From contig JAUXQT010000008.1 in the NCBI GenBank assembly GCA_030682135.1, positions 1 through 64,000 of the forward strand: a stretch of DNA of 64,000 nt. The letters are read 5' to 3'. This DNA comes from Nitrospirota bacterium (GTDB lineage: Bacteria > Nitrospirota > Nitrospiria > Nitrospirales > Nitrospiraceae). The notes below the pieces were generated by a model. The model was not told the DNA's origin. It worked only from the letters and a program-made list of their open reading frames with translations, and did no database searches. Within the stretch, counting starts at the first letter, position 1, and every line of letters begins with the position of its first letter. Below, in pieces: positions 28,207 to 39,566 of the stretch. A program made the position numbers and the translations under genes.

Positions 28207-29516
28207 CGCAGGCCAACGACGAGCGATCAGCCGGACGATGGTCTTCCGCTGTGCTGTTGTTGCTGGCCGGTATGCTGGGATTGCTGGCCAGGGCCTGGAC
28301 GATTTCCCATACGCCAAGACAGGGTTATGCCGTCGATGATCTGTTCGATACCTTGGCCTGGAATCTTGCCTCGATTGGAACGTTCACTCTGGATGGGAGC
28401 ACTCCGTCGGCCCATGTCGGTCCTCTCTATCCTGCTGTCTTAGCCCTGTTCTATCAGCTGGTCGGTCACAGACCGGATTGGGTTCCCGGTCTGCATGTTC
28501 TGTTCGACATCGGCACAAGCAGCTGTATTTATCTGGTGGGAACGAGACTGTTTGGCTCTTGGACCGGTGCGATCGCGGCATCGGCCATGTTTCTCTATCC
28601 AGCCTATTGGACCTACGATCCCAGGATCCGGAGTGAGAGTCTGCTGACATTGCTGGTGAGCGCCTGGTTATGGGCGACGATCGTCTCGATCGAATCAAGA
28701 CGGCTCCGCCACTTTGCCATCACGGGCATACTTGCCGGGCTGACCATACTGTGCAAGCCTGCTGCAATGCTGCTGGGGATCGGCGTCGCAGCGCTGGCCT
28801 ATGGGGGACCGGAGACCATCGGGTTCAAGACCCGCTCCGCAACGGTCTATCTGCTCGCCTGTCTGCTGATCGTGATGCCCTGGACCATTCGTAACTATCA
28901 GACGTTCGATAGGATCATGCCCGTGTCTGCAGGAGTCGGGGCCGGTCTCTGGATGGGCAGTGACCCCGTCTCGCGAGGGAGTTGGCCCATGTCCAATGAG
29001 ACCGAGTCGCAGATTTGGGAAACCGCCGGGATTACCCCCTTGCCTCACGCCTATGCAATGTACGAGGTGCCGACCGATCGGCTCTTGCGGGAGAAGGGCT
29101 GGGAGCGTATCAGAGAAGCCCCGGTTCGATACCTCTGGCTGACCCTGACCAGAATATTCGATTTCTGGATCGGGAACTCCTACTACCTGGTCAACTCGGA
29201 TCGGGGATTTGTTTCTGGTCTCAGCAGGGATGTTGCCGACCGGGGCTGGCTGGTGGCGGGCTACAGTGTCGGGAAGCGGCTGCTGCTGATTCCCGGATTG
29301 GTGCTGTTGGCGATCTGGAGCGCCTGGTTTCATCGAACGCGCTGGCAGGAGCTTCTCCCCCTCTATCTGTTCCCCATCGGCCTGATGTCGGGCTACGTAT
29401 TATTCACAGTGGAAGCTGGCCGGTATGCCTTACCTGTGCTACCGTGCCTTATGGTGCTATCGGTGGCGGCGTTGGCACAGGTTCGCCGCTCGAGAATCTC
29501 TAGGCAGCATCGGTAA
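28203..29516 (+). CDS. GT39/ArnT-like membrane glycosyltransferase
   Basis: A 437-aa polytopic protein with a first helix at residues 15-35 and about ten more hydrophobic segments. The first periplasmic loop, YAVDDLFDTLAWNLASIGTF, carries the acidic residues that GT-C enzymes use as catalytic base. HVGPLYPAVLALFYQLVG and DPRIRSESLLTLLVSAWLW are typical of PMT_2/ArnT-like proteins, which transfer sugars from polyprenyl phosphate in the periplasm. It starts at ATG 28203 overlapping the methyltransferase stop; the longer reading from 27720 is rejected. It may decorate the glycan after flipping. Confidence 0.83.
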   Translation: MTQANDERSAGRWSSAVLLLLAGMLGLLARAWTISHTPRQGYAVDDLFDTLAWNLASIGTFTLDGSTPSAHVGPLYPAVLALFYQLVGHRPDWVPGLHVLFDIGTSSCIYLVGTRLFGSWTGAIAASAMFLYPAYWTYDPRIRSESLLTLLVSAWLWATIVSIESRRLRHFAITGILAGLTILCKPAAMLLGIGVAALAYGGPETIGFKTRSATVYLLACLLIVMPWTIRNYQTFDRIMPVSAGVGAGLWMGSDPVSRGSWPMSNETESQIWETAGITPLPHAYAMYEVPTDRLLREKGWERIREAPVRYLWLTLTRIFDFWIGNSYYLVNSDRGFVSGLSRDVADRGWLVAGYSVGKRLLLIPGLVLLAIWSAWFHRTRWQELLPLYLFPIGLMSGYVLFTVEAGRYALPVLPCLMVLSVAALAQVRRSRISRQHR

Positions 29517-29533
29517 TCTCTTTCCCTGAGGCC

Positions 29534-30385
29534 GTGATTCCCATGGGTTCTGATCTCACCAGAAGGCAATTCAATCGCCTGGTGCGCGCGTACCAGCCCT
29601 CGCGGTATGAGACGTTTGGCGCGGAAGACGCACGTTTCACGACCCCGATGAATCATGCCTTGAAATCTCGCGACCGCCTCCATGTGGCGCTGCGAAGCGG
29701 GTTGCAGCGCCTTCCTGAAGGACCTCAGACGATTGTGGACTTTGGGCCATTTCCAGGCAGTCTCTTACGCCTCTTGCGGGGGATTCAGCCGACGAAGACG
29801 GCGCGTCTGTTCGGCGCCGGTCTGATGGCCAGTCCTGAATTTGTGCAATTCATGAAGCAGGATGCCGATGTGGAGATTCTCACCGTGAATCTCGATCCCG
29901 CCGGGCACCAGTTTGCGTCGAAAGGGTACCAGGAGACGGTACCGCTGCCGGACTCTTCCGCACAGCTCGTCTTTGCGCTGGAAATCGTCGAACATCTGAC
30001 GTCGCCGTTTCATTTGATGACGGAAGCCTACAGATTGCTGAAGTCCGGCGGGCATGTGGTGATCACCACCCCGAATGTCACCCGCATCGGCAATATATTC
30101 AAGCTGCTGATCGGCCGATCGCCCAACGATCGGCTGGCTCCTCCCGGGTACAACGATCCAAACGATGAGTGGCGACCCCATGCGCGGGAATATGCGATGC
30201 ATGAACTGGCGGAGATGCTGCGTCACGTCGGATTCGAGGTCGCGCTCTCGAGGTTTTTTCTGGGCGAAGACACGCAGGATTGCCAACAGACCGCCCGCCA
30301 GAGCGCAATCGACTGGGCCAAGGTGCCGTTCTATCTTGTCCCTCACTTGCGCGGGAGTCTATTGATCCTGGGGAGAAAGCCCTGA
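29534..30385 (+). CDS. Class I SAM-dependent methyltransferase
   Basis: A 283-aa protein (or 280 from ATG 29543). The SAM-binding motif I is diverged: TIVDFGPFPGSLLRLLRG. The post-motif ALEIVEHLTSPFHLMTEAYRLLKSGGHVVITTPNVTRIGN is clear. Together with the methyltransferases at 27466 and 31542 it gives three in one operon, suggesting a multiply methylated polymer. The stop overlaps the next start (TGATG). Confidence 0.8.
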   Translation: MIPMGSDLTRRQFNRLVRAYQPSRYETFGAEDARFTTPMNHALKSRDRLHVALRSGLQRLPEGPQTIVDFGPFPGSLLRLLRGIQPTKTARLFGAGLMASPEFVQFMKQDADVEILTVNLDPAGHQFASKGYQETVPLPDSSAQLVFALEIVEHLTSPFHLMTEAYRLLKSGGHVVITTPNVTRIGNIFKLLIGRSPNDRLAPPGYNDPNDEWRPHAREYAMHELAEMLRHVGFEVALSRFFLGEDTQDCQQTARQSAIDWAKVPFYLVPHLRGSLLILGRKP

Positions 30386-31545
30386 TGCCGGTCGTGGTGG
30401 CAGAGCTGGCAGGGTCCGCGTCCTATGGAGGCGGTGAACGATATCTAGAACTACTCTTTGAGCGTCTCGACCGTACGCGGTACCAACCGCTCTTGATTTG
30501 CCCGGAGCCCGGTTCGTTTGTTGGGCGGATGGAAGCGCGAGGCGTGGAGACACATCTCGTCCACTTGGCGCCCTTGTTCAATCCATTTGCCCTCTGGAGG
30601 TTGACTCGGTTGCTGGTTCAGCAACGAGTGACCATCCTCCAGACGCACGGCGCCCGGTCAAACTTTTATGGACGGATTGCGGGACGTCTGGCCGGCGTCC
30701 CGGTCATTATCTCGACGGTTCATAATTCACTGAAAGACTATGAAGTTCGTCCGCTCAAACGATGGCTCTATATGTACTTGTTACGCCTGACGCTCCCCCT
30801 AGTCCATCGGATTATCTGTGTCTCGGACTCCAATCGTCGCGATCTGATCGCGGAGTGCTCGGCTGTGGCTGCAAAGACTCAGACCGTTTATAACGGCGTG
30901 GACCCCTCGGCGTTTTCGTCACAGCCGGACCGCCAAACAGTCAGAAAGGAGTTGGGAACTACACAGGGACCGGTGCTGGTTACGATCGGGCGATTGACGG
31001 AGCAGAAGGGCCATCGTTATTTGTTGGCAGCCCTTCCGGGCCTCCTGAAAACATGGCCGCAGCTCTGCTGCCTGTTTGTGGGAGAGGGCGAGCTGCGTGA
31101 TGCATTGCATCATATGGCAATTGACCTGGGTGTCGAGCGGGCCTGTCGGTTTGTGGGGGTTCGTACAGACATCGCCGATATCCTGGCTGCGGGGGATCTG
31201 TTCGTGTTGCCCTCTCTCTCTGAGGGGTTTCCCTTTGTGCTGTTAGAAGCGTTGGCGATGGGTTGTCCTGTCGTTGCGTCGAGGGTGAACGGTATTCCTG
31301 AGCTGATTGAAGAGGGTAAGACGGGGCTCCTTGTGCCAGCACGAGACCCCCAGGCGCTGGCGCTGGCCATACAGAAATTGTTGAGCGATCCGGCCGCGGC
31401 ATCGAGGATGGGGGCTGCGGGACGAACGGTGGTACGAGAGCAGTTCACGGCAGATCGCATGGTGGCGAAGACGACGGCAATCTTCGATGCGGCGGTACAA
31501 GATGCAGGCGGGCCGTTATCGGTCCAGAATCAGGTGATCGCGTGA
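30385..31545 (+). CDS. GT4-family glycosyltransferase
   Basis: A 386-aa GT-B enzyme. It starts MPVVVAELAGSASYGGGERYLELLFERL with the family glycine-rich N-terminal loop. Then come THGARSNFYGRIAGRLAGVP, VYNGVDPSAF, VTIGRLTEQKGHRYLLAALPGLL and FVLPSLSEGFPFVLLEALAMGCPVVAS, which contains the EX7E donor-binding pair. It sits between two methyltransferase genes with overlapping stops and starts. Confidence 0.9.
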   Translation: MPVVVAELAGSASYGGGERYLELLFERLDRTRYQPLLICPEPGSFVGRMEARGVETHLVHLAPLFNPFALWRLTRLLVQQRVTILQTHGARSNFYGRIAGRLAGVPVIISTVHNSLKDYEVRPLKRWLYMYLLRLTLPLVHRIICVSDSNRRDLIAECSAVAAKTQTVYNGVDPSAFSSQPDRQTVRKELGTTQGPVLVTIGRLTEQKGHRYLLAALPGLLKTWPQLCCLFVGEGELRDALHHMAIDLGVERACRFVGVRTDIADILAAGDLFVLPSLSEGFPFVLLEALAMGCPVVASRVNGIPELIEEGKTGLLVPARDPQALALAIQKLLSDPAAASRMGAAGRTVVREQFTADRMVAKTTAIFDAAVQDAGGPLSVQNQVIA

Positions 31546-32435
31546 AGACGGCAGCCTTGCCGGAGACAGAACAGATCTCCTGTCCCTGTGGGAGCCAGGT
31601 CCTGCCGATCGAGGTGTTTCAGACGCCGACCAGACGGTATGTCCGTTGCCCGGACTGTGAGCTGGTGTTTCTGAATCCTCGGCCGTTGACCACCGCAGTC
31701 GAGGAGTTCTACCGCGAAGACTACGACGAAGCCTATGGCGAGATAGAGGCCTCGTCGGATCGCGATCCGGTGTTCGAGAGTGTCGCGCGCCGTCTTGCCC
31801 GGTACCGGCAGCCGCCCGGGCGGCTGCTCGATGTCGGTTGTGGGGATGGCGCGTTCCTCCTTCTTTGTCAGTCCGCGGGATGGAGCTGTTATGGACTGGA
31901 GTTGTCGAAGCGGGCCGCTGCGCGCGCGGTTCGTCGCGGGGTGACGCTGTTGTCTCCCGATTCTTTGGAGAGGATCGGTGAGTGCGAACCTTTCGATGTC
32001 ATTTCGCTGGTGAACGTGTTGGAGACGGTCACGAGTCCGGCGACAGTTCTCCGGCAGGTTGCGAAGGCTTTGGCGCCATCCGGTCTCCTGGTGATCAGAG
32101 CGACCAACGGGGCCTTTCATCTCCCGATGCGGACACCGGCCAGATGGGTCGGGTCGCGCTACGATCAGGCCTTTCATCTCTTTCTCTATTCGCCGGAGGC
32201 CCTCCGTTCCTTGCTGCAGGGGATCGGATTGGAGACGATTGCGATCCATAACTCAGTTCCGAGTCGTGGGCCGCTCAATCCGGCGAATCCCTGGCTAAGC
32301 CGTCTCAAGTGGCGGATCGGTGCGGTCGCGTTCTGGTCCTGTGCGGAGTTGCTCTACAGGGTGACAGGAGGGCGTGTAGTTTGGGCTCCGTCATTTGAGC
32401 TCATCGCCAGACGGAGCGAGGGTTGTCATGAGTAA
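31542..32435 (+). CDS. SAM-dependent methyltransferase with N-terminal zinc-binding domain
   Basis: A 297-aa protein from GTG 31542. The N-terminal 35 residues contain CPCGS and RCPDCELVFLNPRPL, a zinc-ribbon often seen in methyltransferases of sugar clusters. The core has LLDVGCGDGAFLLLCQ (motif I), FDVISLVNVLETVTSPATVLRQ and LAPSGLLVIRATNG. It belongs to the same general class as the C- and O-methyltransferases of deoxysugar pathways, but its substrate cannot be assigned. Confidence 0.85.
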   Translation: MKTAALPETEQISCPCGSQVLPIEVFQTPTRRYVRCPDCELVFLNPRPLTTAVEEFYREDYDEAYGEIEASSDRDPVFESVARRLARYRQPPGRLLDVGCGDGAFLLLCQSAGWSCYGLELSKRAAARAVRRGVTLLSPDSLERIGECEPFDVISLVNVLETVTSPATVLRQVAKALAPSGLLVIRATNGAFHLPMRTPARWVGSRYDQAFHLFLYSPEALRSLLQGIGLETIAIHNSVPSRGPLNPANPWLSRLKWRIGAVAFWSCAELLYRVTGGRVVWAPSFELIARRSEGCHE

Positions 32436-32679
32436 ATCTCATTGGCTCAGTCTCCGGGGGAGGCGCTCACTCAGGTTCCTGGGTCTGGTCGTGGCGCTGT
32501 GCCTGCTTGGCGCATTGGCCACACTCGGGGTGCGCTCGATATTCACCTCGGTGGGGTCTGCCAAACATATGAGGTATGAGCCCGTCGATGTGCCGCCTCA
32601 GGAGGTCTCGCCGCGGCACCAGAAGGAGCGGGAGGAGTACGACCGGCGGGAGCGAGCCGTGACGGAGAAGAATCGGTAG
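32428..32679 (+). CDS. Small single-pass membrane protein
   Basis: An 83-aa protein starting MSKSHWLSLRGRRSLRFLGL, overlapping the preceding gene's end. One hydrophobic helix (FLGLVVALCLLGALATLGV) follows a basic N-terminus (inside-positive), then a highly charged, Glu/Arg-rich tail. There is no recognisable domain. Its location directly before asnB and in the same overlapping run suggests it is real and cotranscribed. Confidence 0.6.
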   Translation: MSKSHWLSLRGRRSLRFLGLVVALCLLGALATLGVRSIFTSVGSAKHMRYEPVDVPPQEVSPRHQKEREEYDRRERAVTEKNR

Positions 32680-32705
32680 CCACGTTTCATGGGAGCTCTT
32701 ATTTC

Positions 32706-34633
<1,928 letters not shown>

Positions 34634-34637
<4 letters not shown>

Positions 34638-37042
34638 ACGTCGTTCTATTTTCAGAGGTCACGATCGAGCGGGTGATCGGCGGCGCCGAGCGAGTCCTCC
34701 GGCAGCAATCGTTGGGCCTCGCCAAGCTGGGCCATCAGGTGCGCGTCATCGTGCGGGCTCCCTGCGAGTCCGCCGAGGCGACATGCTCGATCGGCAAGGT
34801 GACGGAACGGCGCTATCCCGTGACCAGAACCAGCGAGCCGGCTTTTGTCTGGTCTTCGGTCCAGAACTCCCTGCGCGCCTTTGATTTGGTGCGACAGACC
34901 GGTCCTGTCGATGTCGGGGTCATCCATCAATCATTGGCTGGCCTCGGTCCGATCTTGTCTCGCTATCGCGCGGTCGGACGCTGGGTTTATGTCTGTCATT
35001 CGCTGGCGCACGAGGAATACCTCACGAGGGTGGAGCGGGCCTCTTCGACAGTGGAACGGGTGAGGCGGAAGCTGAGCGCGCGCGCCAGACGGTGGATTGA
35101 ACGCATGGTGATGCGCCGCTGTCATCATGTGGTGGTCTTGAGCGAATTCATGAAACGGCAGGTCATGGCCGCTCACGGCATTGGACCGAAGGATATGACG
35201 GTGATCCCTGGTGCAGCCGATCTTGCCCTGTTCTATCCGGCGGAGGATCGGGGCGAGGTCAGGCGCGAACTGAAAATTTCCGAGAGCCGCCGGGTGTTGT
35301 TCACGGTGCGGAATCTGGTCCCCCGCATGGGGTTGGAGCATCTGATTGAAGCCATGACGCTTCTCGGGGAGGAACGGCGGAATCTTCTCCTCTTGATCGG
35401 CGGGGAAGGCCCGCTCCGCCGGCGATTGGAGGAGCTGATTCGCGGCAAGGGATTGCAAGATTTCGTGCAGTTGCTCGGGTTCGTGCCGGAGGAACAGTTG
35501 GCGAAGTATTTCCAGGCCTCTGACTTGGTCGTGATGCCGACGCTGCAGCTTGAAGGGTTCGGTCTGGTCACGGTCGAAGCGCTGGCCTGCGGTACCCCGG
35601 TGATGGGGACGCCAGTTGGCGCGATTCCAGAAGTCTTGAGCACGGTCGATCCGCTGTTGGTGACGGAAGGGACAGATGGAGGGGCTCTCGCAAAAACCCT
35701 ACGATTATGGCTGACGCGATTCCGTGAGCAGCCTGGCGAGCGGGAACGCCTGTCGAAAAAAGGCCGGGAGGTCGTAGAGCGTCGCTTCAACTGGGACGCC
35801 CATACGGCTCAGCTGGATCGTCTCTTTGTCGCTGGTTCGATAGACGGACAGATGACCGGCGCGAAGAAGGTGATCCATGTGATCACGCGCCTCGACTATG
35901 GTGGGTCTGCGCAGAACACGATGTTGACGGCCCTCGGCCATGATCCTGCGCAGTTCGAACCGCTGGTGGTGGCCGGATATCCCGGTTCATGGGATGCGCA
36001 GGGCGGGCAGGCCGCGACGGAGGAGAATTGCCGGCGTCTCGATCGGGCCGGAGTTCGGTGGATGCTGCTGCCTTCCCTGACGCGAGCCGTTCACCCGCTG
36101 AAAGATCTTCAGGCCTTGTGGCAATTGATTGGCCTCTTCCGGCGAGAGCAGCCGGCATTGGTCCATACCCATACGTCGAAGGCCGGCGTGGTGGGACGGA
36201 TGGCCGCTTGGCTGGCGAGGGTGCCCGTCATCGTCCATACGCCGCATGGCCATGTGTTCTACGGCCATTTCGGCCCCTTCCGGTCATGGTTGTTTCTTCA
36301 GATCGAACGAGGGTTGAGCGTGATCACAGACCGTCTGATCGCATTGACGGACGCGGAGCGGCAGGACCACCTCGATCGTGCTGTCGGCAGGGCAGACCAA
36401 TTCGCTGTCGTGCCAAGCGGGATCGATCGTGAGAAGTTCGGACGAGCGAGGGCCCAAGGGAAACAACAGCCGGACTGGTTTGGTTGCCCTCCGGATGCGC
36501 TGGTCGTCGGATCGGTCGGGTGGCTCACCGATATTAAGGGCCATGAACATCTGCTCGAAGCCGTCGCGCTGTTGAGGCAGGATTTTCCCTCCCTCCATCT
36601 CGTGATCGTCGGGAGTGGGGATCGGCAGGAAGCATTATTACAGCAAGCGGAATCGCTCGGTCTCCGCGATGCCGTACATCTCCTCGGTCATAGGGACGAT
36701 GTCGATATCTGCCTCGCGGGGATGGATCTGTTTGTCTTGCCCTCGTTGAATGAAGGGATGGGGCGTGCGTTGATCGAAGCCATGGCTGCTGGATTGCCGG
36801 TGATTGCTTCCAGCGTCGGAGGTATTCCTGCCGTGGTCGATCACGAACGAACCGGCCTGCTGGTCTCACCAGGCGATGCCGGTGCCTTGGCAGGGGCGTT
36901 ACGCCGGATGCTCGAGCGGCCGGAGTGGGCCAGGCAGTTAGGCGTCGCAGCGAGCCGCAGCGTGGATAGCCGATATGGGTCGCGCTCCATGGTCCATGCC
37001 ATCGAATCCATCTTTGCCGAGGCGTTTCGTGTTCATGGGTAA
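34634..37042 (+). CDS. Double GT4 glycosyltransferase fusion
   Basis: An 802-aa protein made of two complete GT-B modules. Module 1 (~1-390) runs from MNVVLFSEVTIERVIGGAERVLRQQ to LVVMPTLQLEGFGLVTVEALACGTPVMG. A linker around 395-410 leads to module 2 (~411-802), which starts afresh with VIHVITRLDYGGSAQNTMLTAL and ends with FVLPSLNEGMGRALIEAMAAGLPVIAS. Both keep the C-terminal EX7E-type donor site. No stop or frameshift separates them, so one chain could add two successive sugars. A recent fusion of adjacent genes is the simplest origin. Confidence 0.88.
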
Positions 37043-38534
37043 GCGAGAGAGACAGAAGAGATGGGTCGGGCGGCTGATGCTGCCATCGATGGCGCTGGCG
37101 GTCGTGCTCAGTTGCATGGTCGGGCATGTCGAAGCGTCCGATGAGCGTCAGCAACTAGTGGCGACGTTCCATGTCCATAGCACCGCCAGTACCGGCGATA
37201 TGACGGTTGAAGCCTTGGCTACAAGGGCGGAACAGCTCGGCCTGGATGTGCTGATACTGACCGATAATTTCTCGCTGCAGTATGAGTATGGGCTCTGGCC
37301 CTTGCGGGGTATCCTGAAACAACGAGTGAGTGCTCCCTCCCTGTTGGACTATGGGATTGAACGGTATCTCGATGAGATTGCGGCCGCGCAGCGCCGTCAT
37401 CCGGCCCTCATCATTGTGCCTGGTGTTGAAGTCGCGCCCTATTACTATTGGACTGGTTCTCTGCCAGAACGCACCTTGACGATGCACAATGCGCAACGCA
37501 ATCTCCTGGTGCTCGGCTTGACCAAGCCGGAGGATTACCGGTCCCTTCCTGCCAGTGGGAACCCGGCATCCTACAACTTCGATTGGCAGGTGGCGGTGAA
37601 TGGCGCGCCGATCTTGTTGGTCCTTCCCGCCGTCTGGCTCTGGAGGCCCTTCCGGCCCGTGGCTGACCGGCGATCCCCTCAGCGAATGGTGTCCGTGGTC
37701 TTGATCGTCCTGGCGGTGGCGCTGGTGGCCAATGCCTGGCCGCTGAGTCAGCCGGCCTTTAGTTCCTATGACGCAGGGCTGGGATATCGTCCCTATCAGG
37801 CCCTCATCGATGATGTGAAGGCCAAAGGCGGACTGTCGTTCTGGTCGATGACGGAAGCGCGAGACTTTCATGAATATGGATTCGGGCCACTGGGAGCGTT
37901 CATTGTCAAGACGGAGGCTCACCCGGAATCGTTGTTGCAGACGACCGGGTATACCGGTTTCGGCGGGCTCTATCAGGATGGGCGAACCATCAATAAGCCC
38001 GGTGAACTCTGGGATCGGTTGCTTCAATTGCCGATAGATGAACAGCGGCCGGCTCCGGTGTTGATCGGGGAGTTGGCGTTTCACGGATTGAAGGATGCCG
38101 GGAAGGATCTGCATCGTCTGGTCACGGTCCTGTCGGTGAAGGAACGAACGGTGCCAGCGGTGCTGGAGGCGCTGAGGGCAGGTCGTGCGTACGCAGTGGG
38201 TGAGGGAGATCACCATGTCCAGCTTCGGTTGGATGAGTTTCGAGTGTTCTGCCAGGGGGGGGCCAGATTTGCATCGATGGGTGATCGGCTGGATCCCGTC
38301 GGCGCTCGCGATCTGATGGTCCGCCTTTCGATCTCTGCGGCCGATCACGGGCGCCATCCTGTGAAGGTGCGGCTGATTCGTTCCGGGCAGGTCGTGGCGC
38401 AACTGGCAGGTGAGACGCCGTATCTTGTCGATTGGCCAGACAGCACCATGCCGACAGTAGAGCGGACGACCTATCGTGTAGAGATCACCGGCAGCGGCGA
38501 GCTGTTGAGTAACCCGATCTTTGTGGGGAAGTGA
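37035..38534 (+). CDS. Membrane PHP-domain protein
   Basis: A 499-aa protein, taken from ATG 37035, overlapping the GT fusion by 8 bp. A signal anchor (~12-32) is followed by a PHP-type N-terminus: FHVHSTAS (H46, H48), then VLILTDNFSL and IIVPGVEVAPY. The usual TDH is TDN here, so one metal ligand is changed. Around residues 188-237 two hydrophobic helices interrupt the domain. After them comes LIDDVKAKGGLSFWSMTEA and a C-terminal beta-rich part. PHP proteins hydrolyse phosphoesters (including phosphotyrosine in the CpsB/Wzb-type phosphatases of capsule loci). Activity here is uncertain. Confidence 0.75.
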   Translation: MGKRERQKRWVGRLMLPSMALAVVLSCMVGHVEASDERQQLVATFHVHSTASTGDMTVEALATRAEQLGLDVLILTDNFSLQYEYGLWPLRGILKQRVSAPSLLDYGIERYLDEIAAAQRRHPALIIVPGVEVAPYYYWTGSLPERTLTMHNAQRNLLVLGLTKPEDYRSLPASGNPASYNFDWQVAVNGAPILLVLPAVWLWRPFRPVADRRSPQRMVSVVLIVLAVALVANAWPLSQPAFSSYDAGLGYRPYQALIDDVKAKGGLSFWSMTEARDFHEYGFGPLGAFIVKTEAHPESLLQTTGYTGFGGLYQDGRTINKPGELWDRLLQLPIDEQRPAPVLIGELAFHGLKDAGKDLHRLVTVLSVKERTVPAVLEALRAGRAYAVGEGDHHVQLRLDEFRVFCQGGARFASMGDRLDPVGARDLMVRLSISAADHGRHPVKVRLIRSGQVVAQLAGETPYLVDWPDSTMPTVERTTYRVEITGSGELLSNPIFVGK

Positions 38535-38537
38535 TGG

Positions 38538-38621
38538 GTGATCGGTGATGAGTGATGCGAGGCAGCTAGGACATCAGCATGAATGTACGCAGTTCCGTGC
38601 CCATCACTCATGACGGATCAC
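38538..38621. repeat. GTGATCGGTGATGAG inverted repeat element
   Basis: An 84-bp imperfect inverted repeat in the 94-bp gap between the PHP gene and wbqC. The left arm at 38538-38557 (GTGATCGGTGATGAGTGATG) pairs with the right arm at 38602-38621 with two mismatches. Closely related sequence occurs inside both cobalamin riboswitches (from 54600 and 57985), and one arm occurs near 63687. It may also end the long upstream transcript as a hairpin. Confidence 0.75.
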
Positions 38622-38628
38622 TAATTCT

Positions 38629-39339
38629 ATGCGTGTCACCATTCATCAACCGCAGTTCCTGCCCTGGCTGGGGTATTTGGACAAGATCGATCAGGCGGAC
38701 CTATTTATTGCGTTAGACACGGTGCAGTTCAGAAAGAACGAATGGCAGAATCGCAATCGGATCAGAACGGCGGACGGGTGCCAATGGATCACAGTGCCGG
38801 TGATCCATCGCTTCGGCCAATTGGTGAAGGATGTGCGAATCAATCAGACCGTGAACTGGCGGGCTCAACATCTGCGGGCGCTCGAGATCCATTATGCGAA
38901 GGCTCCGTTTCGTGACCGCTATCTGCCAGAATTGCGCAGCCTCTATGAGTCCCCATGGGAACGGCTGCATGACGTGAATCTCGCGGTTATCCGCTGGTTA
39001 TTAGGCGCCTTCGGGATTGCGACGCCTGTTCGCTGCGCATCGGAGTGGGAGGCGCGCGAAGAGCCCACCGATCGATTGATCGATCTGTGCCAGGCCGTTG
39101 GCGCATCGTGCTATCTGTCCGGTCCCGGCGGGGATGATTATCTGGACGTGCCTCGATTTGAGTCGTCCGGGGTGACGTTAGAGATGCAACGGTTCCAGCA
39201 TCCGCTGTATCGGCAAGTCTATGAACCGTTGATGCCGGCGATGTCGGCGATCGATCTGTTGTGTTGTTGCGGGCCTGAGGCGCTGACGCGATTGCGCGAA
39301 GCGCGGGCTGGGCAGAACGTACATGCGGCGACAAAGTAG
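38629..39339 (+). CDS. WbqC-family protein
   Basis: A 236-aa protein starting MRVTIHQPQFLPWLGYLDKIDQADLFIALDTVQFRKNEWQNRNRI, the unmistakable WbqC N-terminus (HQPxFxPxxGYF, then QxxkxsWqnRnrI). The family occurs in O-antigen and surface-glycan loci and is suspected of adding amino-acid or acyl groups to amino sugars, but the biochemistry is poorly settled. With DegT, PIG-L and AsnB nearby, it supports an amino-sugar-containing, amide-decorated polymer. Confidence 0.85.
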   Translation: MRVTIHQPQFLPWLGYLDKIDQADLFIALDTVQFRKNEWQNRNRIRTADGCQWITVPVIHRFGQLVKDVRINQTVNWRAQHLRALEIHYAKAPFRDRYLPELRSLYESPWERLHDVNLAVIRWLLGAFGIATPVRCASEWEAREEPTDRLIDLCQAVGASCYLSGPGGDDYLDVPRFESSGVTLEMQRFQHPLYRQVYEPLMPAMSAIDLLCCCGPEALTRLREARAGQNVHAATK

Positions 39340-39422
39340 TAAGAGTCGGCGGGAAAAGTGTTGTGGCACGATGTGCATCGAACAATGGAATGGCTGCGAG
39401 TGGTGAGATCGGTATAGTCATG

Positions 39423-39548
39423 CAAGATGCTCAAACAGGCTGTCCAGCAAGGCCGCAGCCGACGAAAGCACCGGAGGCGTAGCCTCAGGGCTACGTTGAG
39501 GATGCGTTCGAGGCGAGAACGAAGCTGGCGGACTGTTTCAGCATCTTG
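39423..39548 (+). repeat. MITE-like element, copy A
   Basis: A 126-bp element with terminal inverted repeats (CAAGATGCTCAAACAG at the left, its complement at 39533-39548 with one mismatch). The interior shares ACCGGAGGCGTA and TACGTTGAGGAT-like blocks with copies at 45894 and 47633. The central hairpin is GTAGCC-tcag-GGCTAC. It lies between wbqC and the PIG-L gene, which has its own GAGGAGG site just downstream. Confidence 0.85.
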
Positions 39549-39566
39549 GTAATCGAGGAGGATGGG

